A stretch of DNA of 64,000 nt from Afifella pfennigii DSM 17143. Its GTDB lineage: Bacteria > Pseudomonadota > Alphaproteobacteria > Rhizobiales > Afifellaceae. Positions 16,914-25,752 of this stretch are shown piece by piece. The stretch lies in assembly GCF_000688515.1 (NCBI RefSeq), contig NZ_JHZK01000008.1, positions 1-64,000 of the forward strand. The letters are read 5' to 3'. Each line of letters opens with the position of its first letter. Within the stretch, counting starts at the first letter, position 1. The notes beneath the pieces are model-generated. The model did not search any database and was not told the DNA's origin. It was given only the letters and a program-made list of their open reading frames with translations. The position numbers and the translations under genes were made by a program.

Positions 16914-18944
16914 TCAGAAGAGCCGGAAACGGCTCTTCTTCGCCTCGTCCTTGCCCGCCTCCGGACCCGGATCGTCGGGCGGGTGCAGATGGCCGTTCTT
17001 GGCGCCGTTGAGCTTCGGCGCGTGCCCGGTCTCGTGCGCGCCGGCGAAGGCCTTGCGGGCGGCAAGCTCGTCGCTTTCCGCCGCTTCCTCCTTTTGGCCC
17101 GCGCGGGCGGGCTTGGCGCTTTCGGGCCTGGAAGCGTCGCGCCCGGCGGTCTCGGCAAAGGCGGCTCCGGAAGGCGTTGCCTCCGGCGGCTTGGTCGCCG
17201 GCGAGGGCTTTGCGGGCGCAACGGAAGCGGGTGTGGCGGAAGCGGGTGTGGCCGAAGCGGGTGTGGCCGAAGCGGGTGTGGCCGAAGCGGGTGTGGCGGA
17301 AGCGGGTGTGGCGGAAGCGGGCGCGCCGGACCTTGCCTCGTCAGGCTTGGAAAGGGACACCTCGCCCGTCGCGCCCGTCGCGCCCGTCGCGCCCGTCGCG
17401 CCCGTCGCGCCCGTTTGCGGCTTGGGGTTCGGCGGAGCGGAGGCTGGCGCCACGGCAGTGTCCGGGGTCGCCGCTGCGGGTGCGGCAGCCGCCTGCGGCG
17501 GCGTTGAGGATGCGGCAGAAGCCGTCTGCCCCCTCCCCGCTTTCTCGGCCGCTGGTGCGCCCGGGGTCGGTGGCGCGGTTTCGGTGGGGCGCCCGTCCTT
17601 GACGGTGGACAGCTCCAGCGGCTTGAAGCTCTCCTCGTCGATATCGATCATCTTGCGGCTTTGCGGCTCCTCCACGGGAACGCGCCATTCCACCGCGTCG
17701 AGACGGCCGGTGACCGGCGAGATCGGCGCCCATTCCTCCAGGACGACGCCGTCGGCCGTCCAGGCCGGGTCGCGCGGCGCGTGCACGGCGCGCGACAGCC
17801 ATTCGCGCATGCGGCCGCGATCGCCGTGCTCGCCCTCCTCGATCTCGGCCATCAGCAGCAGCGCGTTCTGCGTCGGATGCGTCCTCACCAGCGGGGTCAG
17901 CGCCTCGCGGGCGAGCGCCCAGTCGCGGGCATTGATGGCCGCCCTCGCCATGACCAGGCGGGCCGCGTCCTCGTTCGGGCGCAGCTTCATCAAGGTCTCG
18001 ATGCGCTGGAAACGGTCGCGCGCGGAATCGCCGGGCCGTACATGGGCATAGGCCTCGGCGATATCGGGGTGCGGATTGGCCTTCCAGGTCGTCTCCAGGA
18101 TCCTGGTGGCGCGGCGGATGTCGCCAAGGCGCGACAGAAGCCGCCCGGCGACCACCGCGGCCGGGACCAGACTAGGCTCCAGCCCATGCGCCTCGATGGC
18201 CGCTTCCTTGGCCTTGTCGGGCTCTGAATCCTCGCGCGACAGCGCCTCGGCGGTAAGAATGACGGCGCGCAGCCGGCGGGCGCTCTTGCGGTCGATCGCC
18301 TTGGATTCGGTGTAGCGCGACAAGGTCTTCAGCGCCCCGCCCCATTCGCCCTCGGCGGCCTGATAGCGCAGCAGCGCCTTGGAGGCCCAAGGCGTGGAGG
18401 CGGAAAGGTCGCGCGCCCGCTCCGCAAAGGCGCGCGCCGCATCGTGATCGCCGTCGCGCGCCGCCTCGATAAAGAGGCCACGCAGACCGACGATGCGCGT
18501 CGGCTCGTGCTCCAACATCGCCTGGAAGGCGGCGCGGGCGGCGCCGTGGTCGCCCTTCAGCTGCGCCGTCTGGGCCTTCAGGAGCAGCGTCAAAGGGTCG
18601 TCGCCGCGCCGGGCAAGCTCGTGGGTTGCCCGCTCGGCGGTGGCGATATCGCCGGCGGCAATGGCCAACAAACCGGTGGTGACGGCCTCGCGCTGGCGCT
18701 TGTCGCGCCGCTGGCGGAAGGCCTGGCGGGCGCGCAAGGGCATGCGCAGGACGAAGAGCGCAAGGCCGATGAGAAGAAGCGCAGCCGCCAGAAGGAGGAC
18801 GGCGGCCAGCACGGCGCGGGCGAGGCCCAACGTATAGGCGGTGCCGTCCAGCACCAACGTTACCTCGCCCGGCGCGCCCTTCAGCCAGGCGAAGCCGAAG
18901 ACGATGGCGAAGAGGGCGGCGATCAGAAGCAGGAAACGGATCAT
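16914..18944 (-). CDS. hemY: HemY-domain TPR membrane protein
   Basis: A 676-residue inner-membrane protein. It has two N-terminal transmembrane helices (about 3-22 and 44-67) framing the HemY_N signature, then a long helical TPR-like region (about 90-400, e.g. AFQAMLEHEPTRIVGLRGLF), then a Pro/Ala/Thr-rich tail (about 440-676). The family was tied to late protoheme synthesis because of its place in hem operons, but the biochemical role is unproven. It is not the protoporphyrinogen oxidase also called HemY. The tail carries two in-frame tandem repeats (listed separately) and ends in a basic KKSRFRLF. It follows the Mic60-like gene by 9 bp in a hemC-hemD-mic60-hemY order typical of Alphaproteobacteria. 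Most homologues have a shorter tail. Confidence 0.9.
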   Translation of the reverse strand: MIRFLLLIAALFAIVFGFAWLKGAPGEVTLVLDGTAYTLGLARAVLAAVLLLAAALLLIGLALFVLRMPLRARQAFRQRRDKRQREAVTTGLLAIAAGDIATAERATHELARRGDDPLTLLLKAQTAQLKGDHGAARAAFQAMLEHEPTRIVGLRGLFIEAARDGDHDAARAFAERARDLSASTPWASKALLRYQAAEGEWGGALKTLSRYTESKAIDRKSARRLRAVILTAEALSREDSEPDKAKEAAIEAHGLEPSLVPAAVVAGRLLSRLGDIRRATRILETTWKANPHPDIAEAYAHVRPGDSARDRFQRIETLMKLRPNEDAARLVMARAAINARDWALAREALTPLVRTHPTQNALLLMAEIEEGEHGDRGRMREWLSRAVHAPRDPAWTADGVVLEEWAPISPVTGRLDAVEWRVPVEEPQSRKMIDIDEESFKPLELSTVKDGRPTETAPPTPGAPAAEKAGRGQTASAASSTPPQAAAAPAAATPDTAVAPASAPPNPKPQTGATGATGATGATGATGEVSLSKPDEARSGAPASATPASATPASATPASATPASATPASATPASVAPAKPSPATKPPEATPSGAAFAETAGRDASRPESAKPARAGQKEEAAESDELAARKAFAGAHETGHAPKLNGAKNGHLHPPDDPGPEAGKDEAKKSRFRLF
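17221..17325. repeat. 15-bp tandem repeat, 7 copies, in hemY tail
   Basis: Seven contiguous 15-bp units (consensus GCSGAAGCGGGTGTG) with only scattered substitutions. The outer two are the most diverged. Read on the minus strand they encode a repeated ASATP pentapeptide at residues of about 540-575 of HemY. The unit is a multiple of three, so copy-number change would alter length but not frame. Confidence 0.95.
17364..17417. repeat. 9-bp tandem repeat, 5 perfect copies plus one diverged, in hemY tail
   Basis: GCCCGTCGC is repeated five times without change (17364-17408), followed by a diverged sixth unit. On the minus strand it encodes a collagen-like Gly-Ala-Thr run at HemY residues of about 510-527. 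The units are perfect at the DNA level, including third positions, which points to recent expansion. Confidence 0.95.
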
Positions 18945-18953
18945 CTTGCGTCC

Positions 18954-20696
18954 TCAGCCGGCGGCGTTGAGGCGGGTCAGCGATTCATCGCGCAGGCGCG
19001 CCGCCAGCTCCTCGCCGGCCGCGCGCGCTTCCAGCCTGCTGGCCCATTCGGCCGAGGCCAGGCGCGCCGCCTCCGGCAGGCCCTGCCATTCGGAGAGCGC
19101 CTCGGCGAAGGCGCCGGCGCGCAAAGCCGCGGCGATGCGCGAGGTGATGGCGATGATGTCGTCGCCCTCGCGCGGCTCGGCCGGGCGGATCTCCACCAGA
19201 TTGCGGGCGCTCGCGGTCAGCCGGTCGACAAGGCTGGCATCGGGGGCGGGCTTGCGCGCCACCTCCGTCAGCCGGCCGGAAAGATCACGGAAATCGGCGA
19301 GAAGCGCCTGGCGGGAGGGAAGCCCCTCCTCGGCGAAAGCCTCCAAGGGAGGGGGTATCTGAACGCCGAACGCCGCCGCCGTATCGAGCTCGGAGCGATA
19401 GGGGCGACCCGATTCCAGCGCCGTGTTGAGGGCTTGCGCGGCGACGGCCGGGGCGAGGGCGGAAGCGCGATCGCTCGCCGCCTGCACCTCGCGCATGCGC
19501 TCGGTGATCTCGCCGATCGCCGTGCGCAGGGTCTCCACCTCGGCGGCGGTGGCGGCGCCGGCAAGGGCACTCTCAAGCTGCGTCAGGCTCGCCGCGTTGG
19601 CGGCGATCGTGTCCTGGAGCGGGGAAAGGTCGACGGGCTCGGCGCCCTCCACGGCCGAGATGCGGCCGGCCAGATCCTCAAGCCGCGTCGACAGCGCCGT
19701 CAGGTCGCCCTCGCTGCCGGGGGCAAGGGTGCCCGGCCGATCCCTCAAGGCCGCGATCTCGCCGGAAAGGGCCTGAAGACGCTCGTCGACATCGCTGCCG
19801 GGCTCCGTGCCGGCGGCGACGGTCGCCTCCAGCTTGCTGAGACGCGACCATACCTCGTCGAGCGCTGCCGGGGCAGCGCCGCTGCCGGCTGCGGCATTTG
19901 AGGAAAGGGCGTCGACATAGGCTTCAAGACCTTCGATCTGCTGGCGCAGATCGGCGGGCACGCCGTCGGCGACCTGGCCCGCCAGCGCATCGAGGCGCTC
20001 ACGCAGATCGCTCTGTGTGGCGTTGAGCGTCGCCGTCTGCGCGCCGATGCGTTCCTCCAGCGCGGCAAGGCGGGCCGCAGCGTCCGGGCCGCCCCCGCCG
20101 CCGGAAGTCCCGACGAGGCCGATGGCCCAGGCGCCGCCAAGCGCCAGGCCCGCGCCGAGGATGCCGGCGCCAAGGAGCGAGACGAAACCCGCGCCGCCGT
20201 TCTTGGGGGACGGCGCGGACGTGGGCGGTGGCGCGGTATCGCGCGCGGCGGCGGCAGGGCGTTCGCCTTCCGGCCCCTTGCCGGCGGGCTTTTGCGCGGC
20301 GGAGGCCGCCTTATCGGGCGCCTTTTGCGACCCTGCCGGCTTGTCGGCGGGGCCAGCCTCGTCCGCCGCCGTCTTGGCGGCGCCGGAGGGCCGCGTATCC
20401 GGCCCGCGGCTCGCCGCCCCGGTCTTCACGGCGTCTTCCTGATGCGGCTTGTCGGCGGACTTGTCGGCGCCCGCCTTCTCGGCAGCCGGGCCGGATGGCT
20501 TGGCTTGCCCATGGCTGGCCGAAGCGCCCGTCTTGGCCGGCTCTTCGGGGATATGCGAGGCGCCGGGCTTGTCCGGCTTGTTTTCGGCGGCAGCCGTCTG
20601 CGCCTTCTTGACCTCTTCCGCCTTCAGGTCGAGGGTGACGGGCTTGCGCTTTCCTGGTGAGGTGGTGCCGCCCTTGTCCTCAGGATTCTTGGCCAA
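18954..20696 (-). CDS. Mic60/mitofilin-like membrane protein (COG4223)
   Basis: A protein of about 580 residues with the layout of alphaproteobacterial Mic60, the ancestor-like relative of mitofilin that shapes intracytoplasmic membranes. It has a Pro/Ala/Lys-rich disordered N-terminus (to about 165), one transmembrane helix (FVSLLGAGILGAGLALGGAW, about 171-195), a long coiled-coil region of leucine/alanine heptads (about 205-400), and a C-terminal helical segment with LVEIRPAEPREGDD near 490, the mitofilin-signature area. The GTG at 20711 has no ribosome site, whereas CAGGAGGG at 20708-20701 lies just ahead of a TTG at 20696-20694, so I prefer that TTG. Location between hemD and hemY is the conserved order for this gene. 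Confidence 0.85.
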   Translation of the reverse strand: MAKNPEDKGGTTSPGKRKPVTLDLKAEEVKKAQTAAAENKPDKPGASHIPEEPAKTGASASHGQAKPSGPAAEKAGADKSADKPHQEDAVKTGAASRGPDTRPSGAAKTAADEAGPADKPAGSQKAPDKAASAAQKPAGKGPEGERPAAAARDTAPPPTSAPSPKNGGAGFVSLLGAGILGAGLALGGAWAIGLVGTSGGGGGPDAAARLAALEERIGAQTATLNATQSDLRERLDALAGQVADGVPADLRQQIEGLEAYVDALSSNAAAGSGAAPAALDEVWSRLSKLEATVAAGTEPGSDVDERLQALSGEIAALRDRPGTLAPGSEGDLTALSTRLEDLAGRISAVEGAEPVDLSPLQDTIAANAASLTQLESALAGAATAAEVETLRTAIGEITERMREVQAASDRASALAPAVAAQALNTALESGRPYRSELDTAAAFGVQIPPPLEAFAEEGLPSRQALLADFRDLSGRLTEVARKPAPDASLVDRLTASARNLVEIRPAEPREGDDIIAITSRIAAALRAGAFAEALSEWQGLPEAARLASAEWASRLEARAAGEELAARLRDESLTRLNAAG

Positions 20697-20825
20697 ATAA
20701 CCCTCCTGCACCGAAATCGGGCCGCCGCGAGCGGCAGAGCCCTGTTATGCCCCAAGCTGGGCGTCGGCGAAACGCCTTGCCGCAACGGCGGTCCATCCGT
20801 CGCAAGATTCCTCGGCGTCGCAAGA

Positions 20826-21542
20826 TTATTGGCGACCTTCGATCAGCTCAAAAAGCGACGCTTCGGTGGGGCGATTCGCCACTAGGATCGGACCCTCGGC
20901 GAGGTTTCGCAAGGGGGCGGCTACCGGCTCGGCCAGGCAAAACAGCGTAGCGGACTGTTTTAGCGGAAGAAGCCGCGCCGTTTCGGCGGCGCGGGCGAAG
21001 GCGGCGGCGCTGCGGGCCGAATAGAGGAGAATGCCGAGCGGGTCGGCATCCGCCAGGGCGGCCTCGGCCGCCTGCGTCAGCGTGTGCACGGCAAGCGAGC
21101 GGTAGATCTCCTTCAGGATGACGGAAAAGCCGAACTCGGCGAGCTCCTCGTCCAGCGGCGCGGCGCGGCGATCGGCAGCGAGATAGAGAAGGGGCCCGCC
21201 GGCCGGATCGAGCCGATCGCGGATGAGGCGGGTCAGGTCGGCAGCGGCGCCATCGGCGCTCTCCACCGAGGCGAAGCCGAGATGATGCGCCTCCAAAGCG
21301 GTACGGTCGCCGACGGAAAAGAGCGGCAGATGCTGCAGCGAGGCCAGCTCGTGATGCACCGCCAGGGCGCGCACGGCATTGGCGCTGGTGACGATGACAG
21401 CCTGCAGGCCTTCCCGCGGCAGGCAGACATCGATCGTCTCGATGCGGATCGCCGGCGACAGGATCACCTCATGGTCGCGCAGCCTCAAAGCGCGCGCGGT
21501 GCGGCTTGCATCCGGCTCGGGCCTGGTGACGAGGAAACGCAT
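20826..21542 (-). CDS. hemD: Uroporphyrinogen-III synthase
   Basis: A 238-residue cytoplasmic enzyme that cyclises hydroxymethylbilane with inversion of ring D. HemD proteins are very divergent. Support here is MRFLVTRPEPDASRTARAL at the start, VIVTSANAVRAL near residue 55 (the conserved T-S-x-N-A-V segment), PLLYLAADRRAAPLDEEL near 120, and GILLYSARSAAAFAR near 178 (the second S-x-R/N segment). It begins 10 bp after the hemC stop on the same strand. The longer open frame to 21647 overlaps hemC and is not supported. Confidence 0.9.
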   Translation of the reverse strand: MRFLVTRPEPDASRTARALRLRDHEVILSPAIRIETIDVCLPREGLQAVIVTSANAVRALAVHHELASLQHLPLFSVGDRTALEAHHLGFASVESADGAAADLTRLIRDRLDPAGGPLLYLAADRRAAPLDEELAEFGFSVILKEIYRSLAVHTLTQAAEAALADADPLGILLYSARSAAAFARAAETARLLPLKQSATLFCLAEPVAAPLRNLAEGPILVANRPTEASLFELIEGRQ

Positions 21543-21552
21543 CTGGGCAGGC

Positions 21553-22479
21553 TCAGCCGATGCCGAGACGGGCAAGAAGCTCCTTGGAGGTTCGCCCGCG
21601 CACATCCCGGCCGATATCGCGGCCGATCTCTTCGGCCGAGGCGGCATCGCCGTTGCCGGCGCCTTCCACCACTTCCGTGCCGTCCGGGGAAAGAAGCAGG
21701 CCGCGGAAGGAAAGCGCGCCGTCTTCGATCTGCGCCCAGCCGGCGATCGGCGTGCGACAGGAGCCGTCGAGCGTGTCGAGGAAAGCGCGCTCGCAGGTCA
21801 CGGCCGCGCCCGTCTCGCGATGATCGATCTTGGCCATGAGCTCGCGAACCGGGGCATCGTCCTCGCGGCATTCGATGAGCACGGCGCCCTGACCGCAGGC
21901 GGGCGGGAAGTCGAACGGGTCGAGCAGCGCGGTCGCATGCTCGTGCAGGCCGAGGCGCCTCAGCCCCGCATGGGCGAGGAGCGTGGCGTCAAGCTCGCCC
22001 TCCTCAACCTTGCGGAGGCGGGTCGGCACGTTGCCGCGCAGAAGCGCGATCTCAAGGTCCGGCCGCGCCCGGCGCATCAGCGCCTCGCGGCGCAGCGAGG
22101 CGGTGCCGAGCTTCGCCCCCTGCGGCAGCGAATCGAGGCCCCCGCCATGGCGCGAGATCAGCGCGTCGCGAATGTCGGCGCGGGGCAGATAGCCGGCAAC
22201 CGCCAGCCCGTCGGGCAGGCGCGTGGGCATGTCCTTGGCCGAATGCACGGCGATATCGATGGTCTTGTCGAGGAGCGCTTCCTCGATCTCCTTGGTGAAG
22301 AGCCCCTTGCCGCCGGCCTCCAGGAGCGCGCGGTCGGTGATGCGGTCGCCGGTGGTCTTGATGACGACGATCTCAATCGCCGCTTCCTGAAAGCCGGCCG
22401 CCACCAGCGCGTCGCGCGTGGCGTGGGCCTGCCACAAAGCGAGGTCGCTGCCGCGTGTTCCAATCCTGAGCTGTTCCAT
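21553..22479 (-). CDS. hemC: Hydroxymethylbilane synthase (porphobilinogen deaminase)
   Basis: A 308-residue enzyme that polymerises four porphobilinogens to hydroxymethylbilane. Conserved parts are RIGTRGSDLALWQA at the start, the catalytic Asp region KTTGDRITDRALLEAGGKG near residue 45, DIAVHSAKDMPT near 82, GTASLRREA near 127, and the dipyrromethane-cofactor cysteine in DGSCRTPIAG near 245. Length is normal. The ATG at 22479-22477 matches the family start. It heads the hemC-hemD-mic60-hemY run and is divergent from tsaD, with 62 bp between their starts, the arrangement common in Rhizobiales. Confidence 0.97.
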   Translation of the reverse strand: MEQLRIGTRGSDLALWQAHATRDALVAAGFQEAAIEIVVIKTTGDRITDRALLEAGGKGLFTKEIEEALLDKTIDIAVHSAKDMPTRLPDGLAVAGYLPRADIRDALISRHGGGLDSLPQGAKLGTASLRREALMRRARPDLEIALLRGNVPTRLRKVEEGELDATLLAHAGLRRLGLHEHATALLDPFDFPPACGQGAVLIECREDDAPVRELMAKIDHRETGAAVTCERAFLDTLDGSCRTPIAGWAQIEDGALSFRGLLLSPDGTEVVEGAGNGDAASAEEIGRDIGRDVRGRTSKELLARLGIG

Positions 22480-22541
22480 TGCCCGTTCTGCCTGCCCGAT
22501 GCTACAGCCGTGCGGTCTAACCAGCCAGCGGGACAAGTGCA

Positions 22542-23624
22542 ATGGAGCGGGGCGAGGGGTGCGCCAGTCTGACCGTGCTCGGCATCGAAACGAGCTGCGA
22601 TGAGACCGCGGCAGCCGTGGTCTCGCGCCATGCCGACGGGTCCGGCGCGATCCTCAGCAGCGTCGTTTTGAGCCAGGTGGCGGCGCATCAGGCCTTCGGC
22701 GGCGTGGTGCCGGAGATCGCCGCGCGCGCCCATGTGGAGGCGCTCGACGAGGTCGTCGCCGCGTCGCTCAGGCAAGCGGAAGTCTCGCTCGCCGAGCTCG
22801 ACGGTATCGCGGTGACGGCCGGGCCCGGCCTTATCGGTTGCCTTCTCGTCGGCGTGACGACGGCGCGGGCGCTCGCCGCGGCGAGCGGCGTGCCGCTTCT
22901 CGGCGTCAACCATCTGGAAGGCCATGCGCTGACGCCGGCGCTGGCGGAGGGCGCGGCCTTTCCCTATCTTCTGCTGCTTGTCTCCGGCGGGCATACGCAG
23001 CTCATCGGCGTCGACGGCTTTTCCCGCTATCGCCGTCTCGGCTCCACCATCGACGACGCGCTCGGCGAGGCCTTCGACAAGACCGCCAAGCTCCTTGGGC
23101 TTGGCTATCCGGGCGGCCCGGAAGTGGAGAAGGCGGCGGCGGGCGGCGATGCCGGCCGCTTCGATCTGCCGCGCCCGCTTCTTGGCACGCCCGGCTGCGA
23201 CTTCTCCTTCTCCGGCCTGAAGACGGCGCTGCGGCTCAAGGCGGAAGCGGCGGCGCCTCTCTCGGAGCAAGACGTCGCCGATCTGTGCGCCGGCTTCCAG
23301 GCCGCCGTCGCCGAGGTCGTGGCGGAGCGCACGGCGCACGCGCTGGCGGAGGGAGAGTGGACCGCTCTCGTCGCCGCGGGCGGGGTCGCCGCCAACAAGG
23401 CGATCCGACGGGCCCTTCAGGAGACGGCGGAAAGGGCGGGGGTGCCCTTCCTGGTGCCGCCGCCGGAGCTTTGCACCGACAATGCGGTGATGATCGCCTG
23501 GGCGGGGCTCATGCAGCTCGCCGAGGGCGCGATTACGGAAGAGGTGGTGGCGCGCCCGCGCTGGCCGCTCGATAGGGACGCGGAGCCGCTGCTCGGCTCC
23601 GGCCGGCTGGGAGCGCGGGTATGA
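22542..23624 (+). CDS. tsaD: tRNA N6-adenosine threonylcarbamoyltransferase
   Basis: A 360-residue enzyme that, with TsaB and TsaE, places threonylcarbamoyl on A37 of ANN-decoding tRNAs. Motifs: [16 protein letters not shown] at the start, the metal-binding histidines in NHLEGHAL near residue 127, [12 protein letters not shown] near 147, [19 protein letters not shown] near 175, and [12 protein letters not shown] near 289. I keep the ATG at 22542; an internal GTG at the VLGIET segment is possible. It is followed 13 bp later by gpsA. Confidence 0.96.
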   Translation: MERGEGCASLTVLGIETSCDETAAAVVSRHADGSGAILSSVVLSQVAAHQAFGGVVPEIAARAHVEALDEVVAASLRQAEVSLAELDGIAVTAGPGLIGCLLVGVTTARALAAASGVPLLGVNHLEGHALTPALAEGAAFPYLLLLVSGGHTQLIGVDGFSRYRRLGSTIDDALGEAFDKTAKLLGLGYPGGPEVEKAAAGGDAGRFDLPRPLLGTPGCDFSFSGLKTALRLKAEAAAPLSEQDVADLCAGFQAAVAEVVAERTAHALAEGEWTALVAAGGVAANKAIRRALQETAERAGVPFLVPPPELCTDNAVMIAWAGLMQLAEGAITEEVVARPRWPLDRDAEPLLGSGRLGARV

Positions 23625-23637
23625 CGGGAGCTTCGAC

Positions 23638-24645
23638 ATGACGGCGAGCGCGCGCGGAAAGGTGGCGGTCGCCGGGGCCGGGGCTTTCGGCACGGCGCTC
23701 GCCCTCGTCGCCCACCGGGCCGGGGCCGAGGTGATCCTGTGGAACATCGATGCCGACATCGCCGCCAAGATCGCCGCCAGCCGTGAGAACAGCTTCTTCC
23801 TGCCAGGGCCAAAGCTTCCGGCCGAAATCGATGTGACCGGCGAGACGGCGCGTATCGGCGAGGCGGGCTATGTGCTTCTGGCCGCGCCGGCGCAGGCGAC
23901 GCGTTCGCTGCTTACCACCATCGGGCCGCATGTCGCGGCCGACGCGGTGCTGGTCGCCTGCGCCAAGGGCATTGAACGCGAAAGCGGCGCGCTGCAGAGC
24001 GAGATCGTCGCCGCCGCCGCGCCGGGCCACGCCGTCGCGGCCCTGTCGGGGCCGGGCTATGCGGGCGAGATCGCGCGCGGCCTGCCGACGGCGGTGACGG
24101 TGGCCGCCGCGAAGATGGCACTGGCGGAGGAGGTGGCGGCGCGCCTCTCCTCGGCAAGCTTTCGCGGTTATGCCAGCGACGACCCGGTGGGCGCGGAGCT
24201 GGGCGGGGCCTTGAAGAACGTCATCGCGATCGCCGCCGGCATCGTGGAGGGCAAGCGGCTCGGCGAAAGCGCCCGCGCGGCGCTGGTGACGCGCGGGCTT
24301 GCCGAAATGCGCCGGCTCGGGGCGAAAATGGGCGCGCGGGCGGAGACCTTCATGGGGCTTTCCGGGCTCGGCGATTTGATGCTGACGGCGATGAGCCGGC
24401 AATCGCGCAACACCAGCTTCGGCATCGCGCTCGCCGAGGGCGCCTCGGTGGCGGAGCTGACGGCGCCGGACAAGCCGCTGGCGGAGGGCGCCTTCACCGC
24501 CGAAATCGCCGCGGCGCTGGCAAAGCGGCATGGCGTGGAGATGCCGATCACGGCCGCCGTGGCGGCGGTGCTGGCCGGCCGGCTGACGGTGGAGGAGGCG
24601 ATCGCGGCGCTGGTGTCGCGGCCGCTGAAGCACGAGACCGCTTGA
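23638..24645 (+). CDS. gpsA: Glycerol-3-phosphate dehydrogenase [NAD(P)+]
   Basis: A 335-residue cytoplasmic enzyme that reduces dihydroxyacetone phosphate to sn-glycerol-3-phosphate for phospholipid synthesis. It has the Rossmann loop VAGAGAFGTALALVAH near residue 11, ALSGPGYAGEIARGLPTAV near 135, the catalytic Lys in LGGALKNVIAIAAGI near 190, and TFMGLSGLGDLMLTAMSRQSRN near 240. Length matches the family. It sits in a tsaD-gpsA-EVE run that is common in Rhizobiales. Confidence 0.97.
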   Translation: MTASARGKVAVAGAGAFGTALALVAHRAGAEVILWNIDADIAAKIAASRENSFFLPGPKLPAEIDVTGETARIGEAGYVLLAAPAQATRSLLTTIGPHVAADAVLVACAKGIERESGALQSEIVAAAAPGHAVAALSGPGYAGEIARGLPTAVTVAAAKMALAEEVAARLSSASFRGYASDDPVGAELGGALKNVIAIAAGIVEGKRLGESARAALVTRGLAEMRRLGAKMGARAETFMGLSGLGDLMLTAMSRQSRNTSFGIALAEGASVAELTAPDKPLAEGAFTAEIAAALAKRHGVEMPITAAVAAVLAGRLTVEEAIAALVSRPLKHETA

Positions 24646-24680
24646 ACGAGGCCGCGGCCCGGGCGGGGCAGGGGAAGACG

Positions 24681-25118
24681 ATGGCGTATTGGCTGTTCAA
24701 ATCGGAGCCGCATACCTGGTCATGGGAGGATCAGGTGAAGGTCGGCGAGAAGGGACAGGAATGGGACGGGGTGCGCAACTTCCAGGCGCGCAATAATATG
24801 CGCGCCATGAAGGTGGGCGAGCGCGGCTTCTTCTATCATTCGGTCAACGAGAAGGCCGTCGTCGGCATCGTGGAGGTGAGCGCGGAGGCGCATGCCGATT
24901 CCACCGACAAGACGGGCAAGTGGGAATGCGTCGATATCAAAGCCGTCAAACCGCTAAAGAAGCCGGTGACGCTTGCCGACATCAAGGCGGACGGGCGGCT
25001 TGACGACATGGTGCTGGTGAAGAATTCCCGCCTTTCGGTGCAGCCGGTGAGCTGGAACGAGTTCCAGATCATCTGCGCGCTCGGCGGGCTCGACGCCAAC
25101 GAGGTAAAGGCGGGTTGA
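24681..25118 (+). CDS. EVE-domain protein (YTH-like fold)
   Basis: A 145-residue single-domain EVE protein: MAYWLFKSEPHTWSWEDQ at the start, WDGVRNFQARNNMRAM near residue 33, GFFYHS near 55 and LVKNSRLSVQPVS near 113. The EVE fold is related to YTH and PUA-like domains that read modified bases. Single-domain forms like this are widespread, may bind modified nucleic acid, and are not restricted to phage defence. A GGGGAAG site at 24671-24677 selects the ATG at 24681 over a TTG at 24642 that overlaps gpsA. The role is unproven. Confidence 0.9.
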   Translation: MAYWLFKSEPHTWSWEDQVKVGEKGQEWDGVRNFQARNNMRAMKVGERGFFYHSVNEKAVVGIVEVSAEAHADSTDKTGKWECVDIKAVKPLKKPVTLADIKADGRLDDMVLVKNSRLSVQPVSWNEFQIICALGGLDANEVKAG

Positions 25119-25171
25119 GCGGGCGCCGGCACGGTTCCGGCCGCCGCGTAGAGCTAGAGGAGGAGATTTAG

Positions 25172-25588
25172 ATGGCCTTTGCTGGCATCAACTACATCGC
25201 CGTCTTCCTCGCGGGTATCGCCTCCTTCATCTTCGGCGCCGTCTGGTACATGACGCTTTCCAAGCTGTGGATGCATGCGACGGGGCTGACCGCCGACGAG
25301 ATCCGCGGTGAGCACGGCCGGCTCGACCGCTCGCCCTTCCTCATCTCCCTCAGCGGCGAGCTCTTCCTCGCCCTGATGCTGGCCGGGCTTATCGGCCATA
25401 TCGGCCCCGTGACCATCGTCAATTCCCTCGCTTCTGCCTTCTTCGTCTGGTCCAGCTTCACCCTGGTGCCTCTCGCCATCAACCACCGCTACCAGCTCCT
25501 GCCCTGGTCGCTGACTTTCATAGATGCCGGCCATTGGCTCGGCGTGATGATGCTTCAGGGGCTGATCATCGGCGCCTTCGGGGTGTAG
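25172..25588 (+). CDS. DUF1761-family membrane protein
   Basis: A 138-residue integral membrane protein with about four hydrophobic segments (INYIAVFLAGIASFIFGAVW; LFLALMLAGLIGHI; LASAFFVWSSFTLVPLAI; HWLGVMMLQGLIIGAF). The opening, with Trp-Tyr in FGAVWYMTLSKLWM, is the DUF1761 pattern. No function is known for the family. A perfect AGGAGG lies 7 bp upstream of the ATG. It follows the EVE gene by 53 bp. Confidence 0.85.
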   Translation: MAFAGINYIAVFLAGIASFIFGAVWYMTLSKLWMHATGLTADEIRGEHGRLDRSPFLISLSGELFLALMLAGLIGHIGPVTIVNSLASAFFVWSSFTLVPLAINHRYQLLPWSLTFIDAGHWLGVMMLQGLIIGAFGV

Positions 25589-25752
25589 GGAGGGCGGCAA
25601 GCCGGCCTTGGGCGGCGGCAGCTCCCGCCTGAGGCGAGGCTCCGCCGAAAGTGCGAGGTTGGCGGCATGGACAGGCGGGCCGGCCTCAGCATAATGCCGG
25701 TCCACGAGCCGGGGCGTGCGCCCCGCCGAACGACATTCTGGGGAGGCTTCTC

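Noticed and set aside
17221-17417. Possible CRISPR array
   Set aside because: The repeats are contiguous 15-bp and 9-bp units without spacers and lie inside a coding frame.
24681-25118. Phage-defence system around the EVE protein
   Set aside because: Neighbours are housekeeping genes (tsaD, gpsA), with no nuclease or helicase; single-domain EVE proteins are common outside defence loci.
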